Positions 49,401-59,459 of a stretch of 64,000 nucleotides of DNA are shown here, in pieces. A program made the position numbers and the translations under genes. The stretch is taken from positions 6,758,001 through 6,822,000 of the forward strand of contig CM065182.1 of NCBI GenBank assembly GCA_033026295.1, read 5' to 3'. The first letter of the stretch is position 1; each line of letters begins with the position of its first letter. Source of the stretch: Channa striata (lineage: Eukaryota; Chordata; Actinopteri; Anabantiformes; Channidae). Below the pieces are notes generated by a model, which was not told the DNA's origin, did not search any database, and saw nothing but the letters and a program-made list of their open reading frames with translations.

Positions 49401-51695
49401 AAATAAGAATGCGGGTGTGTCCGTGCACTGTGCACAAAGCAAGCAGAAATTATTGACTTTTTAATTATTTAGGATGTTTTGTTGTTGAGCCTTAGCTTCA
49501 CATGCAGGAGTGTGGTTTTAAATCTATAGAGCTCGAAACTTTGGACTGTTGAAGATGGAGGACAGGAAAAGAAAACGCAGTGGGCGTGGGTCGGATTGAT
49601 TCCTATCTTGCCATGCCCCGAGCCTCCACTCATCTGGCCTTTTCACGCTGTGGCGTGTGAATAGCTCAAGGTGACGATGCACAGTGCTTCAACGATCAGT
49701 CTGACTCTGGTTTTGTTTCACATGAGCGTCAGCAATGAAAGTGTCCAAGAAAATATGTGAAGAATGACATCACATAAAATAGCAGAGCCACGAATGCTGC
49801 TGCTGCTGCATCTCCAAACCGAAACGCTGCTTTAATAAACGGTGTGCATCTATAACTTACGCTTGATCAATTCAGGTACATTCCTTTGCTGTAGGTGTGG
49901 CCCAGCTGTACAGTGTTTACTGGCCCAGATTAGAGTCTCCTAAATAGACTGATCATTTAAAGCTGGGAATGGGGACAAAGACAGGGAAAGGGTGGTGGCT
50001 TTGGCTCTGATTGCGGTGCAGAAGGACTCTTCTTTAGCTCCGCTGCTGGCTTTAAAGGCCATCTGACTCTAACCCTGAGATCACTGTGAATAAAGGGGTG
50101 TGGGTCGCTTTGTTTCCTACGAGGGATTTCTGAATGCTGCCCAGAATTCACGACATCCTCAGAGATGGTAATGAGGCCTGTAAGCTTGTCCTCAGGCAGT
50201 TTGGGCCATTTTGTAGAAAGAAGGGTTTTTTTTTTATCCTAAATGAACGTACATAACACATTCCTTCTTGCCCCATCTCCCCTGACAAGGAACGCAAGAG
50301 GAATGAAGGGTGTAACCCAAGTTGAGCAAGATGGCTTCACTTCTGCAAATGTAGGCAATAATACAGCACGGCGGCCTTTTTTTCCTGGATGCAGGGCAAA
50401 ACACACGTAAACAGGACGAGTTGCTTTTAAAGTGACACCCTGTCAGCGCCATGTGATCCTGGTGGATGGGGAGGCTAATGTCACGCTCCAGGTTGCAGTG
50501 GCACAAATGCAGCTCGTGACACAGTGTATAGCACATTCCTGCCGGCACACTGAACTCTGGCTGCGTAATTATGTAAGACGGGCTCCATTAATGTAACATA
50601 ACCTACAGTAAGCTTCCCCCTAACTATTAATCCCAGAGGAACACTGCTGACACTGTGCACGACTGCGCTTTTAAAATGTTTTACAGACGTATAATAAACT
50701 ATTATTATATATAAAGAGATTAAAAAGCCCAAGGCCTAAATATTTTGTAACACGACCTGCTTTTGTAACGTTTTACTGGGTCTCACAAGCTTCGATGTTT
50801 ATGAACTTATCTTTCATTGGAAGAATTTTCCATGCCTGCCAGATCACTGCCGGTATCACCGCGTTTATGAGAAATGACTGGGCCTCGGTTATCTTCCTGA
50901 CTTTCACCTATCCCCTACTTGAGCACAGGCTTTTTCCTTGAGCAGCTATGAACTCAGCAAATTTGAAAGAGGCTTTGAACGCGGACACACTTATTGACAC
51001 GTTCTGATTACATAAACGCAGAGCTCAACTTGCAAGTGCAACATCTTGCCACAGCCTACAAATCCACAATTTGACATTTAACTGCTTACACATGACTTAA
51101 TGAATCCTCCAGAGGCTTGAGAACACGATTCCTGGTTTTCCACATTTACCGTATGATAATCTGGACATAGTAGATTTAAATAGGATGTAAAAAACAAATC
51201 TGTAAAGCTTTTATACTCATTTAATGCCGATTTCTTAAAATCCCTTTACTCATTTGGCCAGAGTTGAGGATTTCTAGCACACAGGCCTCTAGCTTCTACC
51301 AATCTGTGGAAAATGACTTACTGCCTGCAGCAGTTTAACAAAGCTTCTGCTCATCGTTGCTCTGAATCTTGAGTAATGTTTGCAGGAGCTGGGGAGCTGT
51401 GGTGGGGTGGCCATTTCTGGGGTGGCCATAAATCCCACCAGCTCCCCTGTGTCAGTGGGCCTGGGCGGTCTGATCTATGACACACAGACAGGCCTTCAGC
51501 CAGAACTCCGAGAACATCAAATCTGTGTCCTCCATGATCTGACGACGCCAGCCTGTGCAGGAGGAATCGAATCGGAGGCACAGAGGTGGTTTCTACCTGA
51601 TTAAAGTCACGCTAATGACGCGTTTTAACGCAAACTGGGTCATCAAGGCGCTACAGGCTAAATCAGACTGACAGGCACAAGAATTTCGCCAGCAG

Positions 51696-51697
<2 letters not shown>

Positions 51698-51731
<34 letters not shown>

Positions 51732-52027
51732 CGCTCAGTAACACGCCCCACCTCGGCCAGCGACCGGGTCTCTGCTCCTCAACGGTCCAGCGGAGTTCGA
51801 GCCGCCTCGCCCACCGCCCGCCGGAGTCCTGGACCTGGACCTGGACCAGGGTGTGTCGATGTCCGTTTCCGTCTTCAGCATCTGCGTTGAGCCCGATCTG
51901 GCCGCATTTACACACTGAATCGACTTTTCAGCGCAGCAGCAGGAAAGAAAACGGAGCAGGACTTCGGCCCCTTTTGCACAACTCCTACCGACTCCTCTCC
52001 CTCTCTCTCTCCCTCTCTCTCTCTGTG

Positions 52028-52059
<32 letters not shown>

Positions 52060-52170
52060 CCAAGTAGACACACACCCGGCTTCCCACTCCGATCAGCTGG
52101 CAGCGTCATGACGAAGGCAGCCACGAGAAGCGCACGTCAGAACCTTCATGGGCGTGACGTGATCACGCAA
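51698..52170. promoter_or_regulatory. GC-rich patch, possible CpG-island promoter
   Basis: CpG-dense sequence at about 51.73-51.95 kb sits between a (CA)16 tract at 51698-51729 and CT/CA tracts at 51991-52059, in otherwise AT-rich DNA. On the minus strand, an ATG at 51881 opens a 48-codon frame starting MLKTETDIDTPWSRSRSRTP, with donor-like GTGGGG near its end. This could be the first exon of an unrecognised minus-strand gene or an untranslated promoter region. Confidence 0.35.
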
Positions 52171-53132
52171 AGTGCGCAACCCGCAAAGCAGCAGAGGATT
52201 AATACTGTGACAGGAAATACTCATTAACGTTTACATTTATATTTAGTCATTTATTCCTCTATGACGGGTTTAGTAAAGGAGCAGGATTTTATTCAATAAT
52301 GGACAATTTCTATCAAGACTTCATATTAATGTATCGTCTATTAAACCTGATTACACAATATTTTTTCAGCTGACCAACTAATATAATTACAATCGGAAAA
52401 CCATTCTCCTCTATAATGAAATATGTAATAATAAACTCTCATGCAGCTCATGTACCTGAGTAATTAATACATAACCTGTTGTTGACTTCATTGTAACATT
52501 ATGACTTTAGTGACAATATCAGTCCAGTTTTAAAAAACCCTATTATATTTAAAAGGCATGTATTGTAGTATATATTTGTATAAAATGTACTGTACCTCAA
52601 GTAGACCATTTAAAAGTGGGTCTAAGAATATCACTATGCTTAAAAATGATCCTGTGAGTGTGTAAACTGTTGATAACACATAGTTTTAAAATTATTAGCA
52701 TATTTAGCATGTGATTATTTTTATTTCTAAATTATTAAAAATGTTAATAACTAACAGTATTTCATGTAGGTCTGTATCTAAGACCACCTGGCAACAGGGA
52801 ATGGGTTTACTGATGGACAATGCCAAAAATAAGTCAATAATGCAAAGTACCTTCTTATTTCCTGCTGAATTTGAAACTCTGGAAGCTGCAGTCAGTCAGA
52901 TTCAGGTTTTCCTGCTGAACCTTTGTTTAAGGTTTTATGACAGTGGATTATGGTGGTTATGTTAGTGAGTTTGAAATCCGTCTCTGTGGATGACAGGTCT
53001 TCCAATTGCTGCTTCATTTTATCAGGTCGCAGATGAACTTTTAATTGGTTTTCATTACAAAGTAAAACATGAATTGAAATGTTTCTCGCTGAGTGTATAA
53101 AAGTGTGAGCATGAATGGTTAAATAAGCAGCA

Positions 53133-53177
53133 GTGTAAAGCGCTTTGAGTACCAATAGATATAAAAATGTTATAAAA
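53133..53177 (+). repeat. Retroelement 3'-tail-like fragment
   Basis: GTGTAAAGCGCTTTGAGTAC followed by ATAGATATAAAA resembles the short 3' tail shared by fish SINE/LINE families. No body of an element is recognisable upstream. Confidence 0.35.
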
Positions 53178-54067
53178 GACTTACGTTACATGTGCAGTTT
53201 AAATGAAACGTTTGACCAAAGTGTGTTCAAAGTCTCAGGGACACTGTTGTTTAAACTTTAACTCCAGAAAAGTTACAATAAGAACACATGCTCTTCTGCA
53301 AATGACCTCCAGAGATATGAGCAGGTCAAACTGAACCTGCTCCCCTCTCAACAGTGACACACAGAGACGCACAGAGCGAGGCCTGTGCCACCAGTTTCCT
53401 CTTTTCTGCCTCGTCACTCTGAAGGTTTAAGGTTGCTGCAGACTGAAAAGCTGCGTCCTCACTGTGACTTGCCACAGTGAGGACACACAGCAAACCCAGA
53501 CAAGGCCAAATGTGCTCTGATTTAAATGTCCTCTCCTCCCCCTGCTTCTTTGGTAATAGACTGTTTTTCTAAGAATGCTGATTGAAAGCAGATTTTGAGC
53601 ATTTGCCAGTAAGTTTTTGACTCCTATGTAAATTATTGCGCATTCCACTAGACCTAATGACCTCCATAGAAATGCTAACTGTAAAGTTCCTCTTTGTGAG
53701 ACATGACAATAATTATTATTAATCTGTGGTTATCAGTGTTAATAATAAAAGACAAATCCCTGTAACACTCCCATTGCTGGATGTGAATAGCCTCTGCGTC
53801 ACAGACAGCTGGCATTTGTCTTTCACGTGGCCTGCTTGTGTGCATATTTGGGATTCATTTGAATTGAGTTTCAACATTTATTACTACATAAAACAGGTAC
53901 TCCATGAGCCCAAAGCTGTACTCTGTATCAGTTTAACATATTCAACACAAATTAAGATGTTAGTCTCATTTCACTCTCATAACCACATTACCATTGCTGC
54001 TATAACATCCAAAGTGTCTTTAAACAGAAAGGTTAAAACCTTCATACTGACTGGGGTTTACTGAAAA

Positions 54068-54350
54068 AATCCATCATCTATTATCTAATCCTGTTTAGGA
54101 GCCCATTCATGCTGTTGTTGAGTGAGAATGGTGATACACTAGTGTATTAAAAGGACAAACAGAGACAGACAACCACTCGGGCAAGTGAAAGTCAACAGTA
54201 AACCTAACATGGATGTCTTTGGACTGTGGGAAAGAAGAAAGGCCACCCAAGCAGGGGAGAAGGGCCATAACCGACACATGGATTTGAATCATGGACCCTC
54301 TAGCCGTGAGACGACAGCTCGCTCCACTACCTTGCTGTCCTGTCCCCCCA
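54068..54350 (+). repeat. Fish dispersed repeat, copy 2
   Basis: CCATCATCTATTATCTAATC, AGAGACAGACAACCACTC, AACCTAACATGGATGTCTTT, GGACTGTGGG and GATTTGAATCATGGACC-like words appear in the order of the same family as the 45.3-kb copy. It includes the far end that copy 1 lacks. Both copies lie on the plus strand. Confidence 0.7.
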
Positions 54351-57300
54351 CGAATCAAATATTTGGCATGTTTGCAAAAGCTGCAGAGCTGTTGTTGAAA
54401 TACGGTCTTGCAAGCAGATGCCACTGCACTTACCGCAACTTAAGTTGAACAGATGGAGAAGCGTGTGACTCACATCTTCCCTCACCACTGTTCGTGACTC
54501 GTAAACTCAACAGAACAAGACGTGAGCAGGAGCACAGTTTGCAGCACACAAAATCTCATCCAATCACATGATCTAGAAGAGGAAACAGTGTGACAAAGGT
54601 TGTGTGAAAATGTGAGTTCAGCACTAAACAAATGTGCTTTGTCTGGGCCATAAATGATGATAAACGATCCTGACAGATAATGCCCTGTCTCTTTTTTAAG
54701 GAAGTGCTTTTTCAAAACACCTGTATCACATCTGCATTTCAGTGTGAACTTTGTCACTCGTCCATGGATGTTACGTGTCGTCTCTGAGTCAGCATTGTGA
54801 TTTGTTCTTTTTCTTCCTGTAGTCATTACTGGAAGAGCTTAGGTTTGTGGGGAAATGCAGAAGCAGGAAAGACTTGTTTGAGCTCACTGCCTATTCTTAG
54901 TACTGGTGGGTGTATGGTTGTAACGGCAGACACAACACAGCACCTGAAAGCCAAATTTAGTTTAGTACCACCAGATTATTTGAAAGGTTACAAATGGGTG
55001 TAATACCTTACAAAGCATTGTGGTGCGGGGCGAGTGCTTAAAGATGCAGCTTGCGTGTGTTTGTTTATGTGTGTACTTGTGTTTATAGCACAGAGGAAAC
55101 AGAGTGGGACTGGATTTTGTGAGACAGGAATAGGACGGAAACTCCCTGGGAAATACCATGCTCCTTTTGATGTTGTCAGAGGCGACAAATGAAATCCTCA
55201 AAGGACACGGTTACACAAACTGCACTAAGTCCTGGTTAAAATATAGTAAAACACATTGGCACACTCTTTTTTTCCCTGCTTCCCTGTTTTAAAACAGAAA
55301 TGAAAATACAGATATTAAATAAACATATTTCAATTCCCAAAGCTTCTGCAGTTTATGAAGAGTACCAGATACAGTAGTACATAGCAAAATACTTCAAATG
55401 TGTCTTTTAAAGCTGCTGAAATCAATATTTTTATTAATCAATAATACAGTGGAACAATTGACTTCTTCTTCTGTTCACAGAGAATTATGACCTGGCTATC
55501 TACAAAGCTTTAGTTTCAGTTTCAGCTCCTCATTTAATTTTTTTGGCCTAAATTGTTCATGATTTATTTCTTCTCCCACTCTCAAATTTAGTGAGTAGCT
55601 GGTGAATACAGTGAAGCACTTAGCAGCTTGAAAGTCAGACATTTTTCTCTGGAGATTGTTTTGGAGATGACATCAGACAAAAGGAAAGGAAAGTTTGGTG
55701 TTAAGTCAATAATGTGAGAACTCATGAACAATAAAATTCCATATTTGCTGAATTTGAGAAGAGAAAATAGTTAAAATGTTAGAAATGTCAATAATGGCCC
55801 AAGTGGCAAACACAAACACAAAAGCTGAATAAAAAATGTTGAAAGTGTTAATATAACAGCAGCACATTGCATTCAACTAAGAAAAAAAAACTGGAGACCT
55901 GTCGATAGCTACTGCAGCGTACTTAGCTTTCCAAAAAGTCAACACACAGTCTCTAAAGTGAAACAATGTGCAGCCCACAGTGACCCTCTGTATCTATGGC
56001 AACGTAATACATCCTGTTTCCTGTGGCAGTTGGTCACACAAGTGAAATTTTTTGCGTTTATGTGACATTTTCCAAAATACTATGTTGAAAAGTGACACTT
56101 TTAAATCACAAATTGTAAATCTTTAACTTGCCTATGTAAAATTACGTATAAAGTATTAAGTACAAAGAGCAACAACTTAATAATCACACGAAATAATTAA
56201 ACATTAAATGTTAAAAGTCTACATGTGTGAACATTATGTACCATGTGTAAATTATTGAACAGGCCTACTGGGCACAAACCATTGAGTTTGTTGGGCCTAG
56301 AGCCCAAAAAATTTATTAAAAATTAAACGCAGAAGCAAAACTACTAGAACGAGAAGATAAACTGGTTGATAAAAGGGGGGAATTGACCAAGAGACAAAAA
56401 AAACTAAATTGTAATGCAACCCCCCCCAAATGAACGACAAGTTATTATATATGTAAATTAAACACACTGATGCAAAAAAAACTATAACAGACAGATGTTC
56501 TTAATCTGGGGTCTCGATCCTCTTTAGCCCTTTTTAAATATCTTTGCCCAGAGCCCATTGTTAAATTATTTCAAAGAGTTTCACAATAAAGAAAATGAAA
56601 ATCATGTCTTCTTCTTCTTTATTGTCATGGTCTCCAGCCCAAAATGATCCTGTCATCCCTGACTTGAAACATTACTGACTAAATTCAAGAGCTTAGTTTA
56701 GACCAAACAGGTCTCACCGCTCCACTGCACTGTTCACTGGGTGAACTGAAGGTCACAGAGTTTCTTATTTAACACTGATGGCAGTCGAGCTAAGCTTTTG
56801 TACAACACATCTACATATTTTTGTGATGTGTGGAGGCCAACAATAGCAACAGCTCCCAAACTAGATCTTTGTACAGGAAGGACAGCAAATAAAAAGTGGA
56901 CTCATGTCCACCTTCCACAGACTCCACAGTACAAAACAATGATGTAATGTTTTGTAGTAAGATGCAGTAGAATTATCAGAAATATTATTTATAGGTCCAG
57001 ATCCAGCCTGAAGGAGATGGTGTGTTGCTTTGCAGTATTTTTGTGCTGTTATGTCAGGACTACCTCTGAACTGTAGTCAAATTAGCCGTAAATGCATGTG
57101 TGAAGTGTGTCAGTCATCCAGACTTCTACAAAGTGAATAAAAAACATAACTTGCCAAATTTGCTCTGTATGCTAGTGTTGAATCCCACACAGATGACTGT
57201 ACTTTCACACCCTATCAAATTAAGTGATCAGATTGTCACTTGAGTCTTGTTATGCACAGATCAGAGCATTGTCGAATACAGGTCAGAGTAGGTAGGATAC

Positions 57301-57425
57301 TTTCACACACTGATCAGGCTCACAGAACTGTAGATTACCGGACCTGTAGGCCCACACACACACACACACACACACAGCGCAGTTTAGAGAACTGTTACAC
57401 TCGCACGGCAGCGTGGGTGCGCCAT

Positions 57426-57439
57426 GTTGCCATGGAGAC
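57426..57439. promoter_or_regulatory. X-box-like (RFX) motif upstream of the LIAT1-like gene
   Basis: GTTGCCATGGAGAC matches the left half of the RFX X-box (GTTGCC) exactly and the right half imperfectly (GGAGAC against GGCAAC). It lies in CpG-containing sequence 165-350 bp upstream of the candidate starts. RFX sites of this type are common in ciliary gene promoters; function here is inferred. Confidence 0.4.
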
Positions 57440-57603
57440 GCGTTGCGGCGAAGCCCCGGGGTGAAACGTGCTCGTGGCTTTTCCCGGAAGGAATATAAAT
57501 GATCGGGGACAGTAAAGTTGTGTTCAGTATTTGTCTCTTTTTCTGTCTTATTCAGAAATGCTCAGACACTTTTTAAACCACGGCAAATCACGTTTGTTTG
57601 CGG

Positions 57604-57795
57604 ATGTTTGGCCAACAGAAGCTGGAGTCCTCAGCCCCATTTCTGAGGAAACGAAGATTTGCTGGTCTTACATTAGGTTTAATGGACTCACAGCGACTAA
57701 AAGGATTCATCCTGGAACTACTGGATCCAAATCGTCTTTGGACTGATTCTATGTTGCTGGACCGACCACATCATGCCAGAACAAAAAACCTGTAA
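57604..57795 (+). CDS. Overlapping upstream reading frame at the LIAT1-like locus
   Basis: A 63-codon frame begins MFGQQKLESSAPFLRKRRFA, contains MDSQRLKGFILELLDPNRLW, and stops at 57793-57795, overlapping the next frame (ATG at 57773) by 23 nt. The preceding TTTTTCTGTCTTATTCAG at about 57555 is a good splice acceptor, so it probably lies in an mRNA exon. A run of six A at 57783-57788 falls in the overlap; a one-base difference there would fuse the two frames. I do not recognise the peptide. It may be the true N-terminus of the LIAT1-like protein, a separate small protein, or an upstream ORF. Confidence 0.4.
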   Translation: MFGQQKLESSAPFLRKRRFAGLTLGLMDSQRLKGFILELLDPNRLWTDSMLLDRPHHARTKNL

Positions 57796-59459
57796 GCTGC
57801 TCCAGCCGTTCAAGAGCGCTGACAGTAAGAAGAAGACAAAGAAGAAAAGGAAGAAAGGAACTGCCTCCAACACCCCCCCAAGAAATGCAGGTGAGCTGTG
57901 GAAGAACAAATAACTATATTTCTATTTAGTCGGGCATAACTCATAACAGCTTTTGTATGTGTTACATGTGTTTAGTACGTTAGATACATACAGTAAAATG
58001 GCCAATGAAATGTGGTGAAAGAGAAGAAGTACAGGGCTAGTGCTTGAAAAAGTTATTAACTCAGTTGTTTGTTAAAATAAAAAATAATAATTAGTGTCTG
58101 GCATATTTATTAAAACACTTCATTTACATTAGAGTAAATTACTGATATAGTAAATGTTGCTGAAACGAAAACAAACCCCGTTATCACAGCATGTATCTGA
58201 AATTAGTTTTTCTACAGATTAAATGAGCATTGACTGAAAAAGAATTGTGAAAACATTTTAATTCATCTTCACTTCCTGGTGTATCTGTTTGCAGTACAGA
58301 ATATAAATGGCAGATTATTACATCATATGGAGGCGTTAGAGGACTGGTCATTAAAGAACAGGCCTCGAGTGTCGCCTCCCATCACCAGCCCGCCGCAGCT
58401 AATTCCCGAGGACATCATTAGCATCTAGCAGCGACTTTACCCACACACCGGAAGTCCGCAGCAAACGCGTAAGCGTGTTTCCGCTGAACGCTGAACAAGG
58501 CAGTGACTGCAGGACTGTTTTCAGCTTCTGTATTCATTTAGTCACAAAGATAAACACTCATAAAGCAGGACATTTAGCCATTTTGCTGTATTTTAACAGC
58601 AAAATATAGTCTGAATATTTTCATGTGACGCAGTTGAAAAATTTATTCACGCCCAATTTACTGGCTCTGTGTATGGATTATGACTACGTTAGTCACGTAT
58701 ATATCTCTCTCTCCTGCACACATCTCAGACAAAGATGTAAATATAACGTAATTACTGTTATGAGGAATAGTTTAAAGTATGTGAAGCTTGCTAGCTGTCT
58801 CGCCTCACGCTTTTTTAAAGTTTTGGATCTTCGTAAACGAGTGAAAGAACAATTGTTTCTGTTTTTTCACCGAACACGAACATTCAGGTATGCTACAAAA
58901 GCTCCAGTTCTGCCATTGTTCCTAGCACTTACAACAGAAGTAAGGCGGTTCGTTTTCAGCTGTTTTAGGTTTCAGAATATGTGAAAAAGGTCTATCAAAT
59001 CCCTTAGCTGTGTCTGGTTCTGGGCATAATTCTACATGTTAATGCTGTCTTTCTATAGTGAAACCTCGGCCTGTATCTTTGCCTCCTGAGACCTCCATGG
59101 TGCCCCCCTTGGCCCCTCAAATTCCAGGTCAGGATGAAGGTCAGGTTCCCAAGTTTAGACCTACAAGTAAGAAGAATGGAGAACAGCTCGCTGGCAGTGG
59201 CCAGAGAAGTAAAAAACACCCTAAGGACTCGCCGTCTCTGCTGAGCTGTGAAGCTCTGGCACAGGGACATTTGGCAGAGCTCAGTGCCAAGGAGAGTCTG
59301 AGGTGGGAGGGAGCGCTGGAGGACCCCCAGGCTGAGGAGAAAAGGCTGGAGATGTACAGGGCCAACAGGCGGCAGCGCTACATTGCACACAGAGAGGCTC
59401 TGCAAAAAGAAATCCAGGATACTTCAAACAAGACTAAGAAGAGCTCAGGGAAATGCTAA
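57773..59459 (+). CDS. liat1: LIAT1-like protein (ligand of ATE1), two coding exons
   Basis: Exons 57773-57890 and 59059-59459 join in phase (GT-AG) to give 172 residues. LIAT1 (human C17orf97) binds the arginyltransferase ATE1 and influences its activity. The first exon encodes a basic low-complexity tract (KKKTKKKRKKG, about residues 19-29), like the lysine-rich arm of LIAT1. Near the C-terminus, AKESLRWEGALEDPQAEEKR and LEMYRANRRQRYIAHRE match the conserved LIAT1 block. The middle is proline-rich and likely disordered. The start is uncertain: an upstream frame overlaps this ATG and a one-base shift would extend the protein by about 60 residues, nearer to mouse LIAT1 in length. AATAAA lies at 59849-59854. 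Confidence 0.65.
58295..58428 (+). CDS. Candidate alternative last exon of the LIAT1-like locus
   Basis: After the acceptor TGTTTGCAG, an open frame in phase with the 57890 donor runs 44 more codons to TAG: it starts QNINGRLLHHMEALEDWSLK and ends PPQLIPEDIISI. Its residue composition looks coding and its phase is right. Used with the first exon it gives an 84-residue protein with the basic tract but without the ATE1-binding-type C-terminus. I do not recognise the peptide; a distinct gene sharing the first exon is also possible. Confidence 0.4.

Larger units (their letters stand above)
43141..57420. other. Gene-poor interval between trarg1-like and LIAT1-like
   Basis: No complete gene was found in 14 kb. 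I see two copies of one dispersed repeat (about 45.31-45.49 and 54.07-54.35 kb), a 25-nt T run at 46760-46784, a GC-rich patch at about 51.70-52.17 kb, a retroelement-like tail at 53133-53177, and CA/CT tracts at 51698-51729, 51991-52059 and 57353-57376. Two possible minus-strand exons are listed separately. No bHLH-coding sequence (BHLHA9, near TRARG1 in human) was recognised. Confidence 0.5.
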
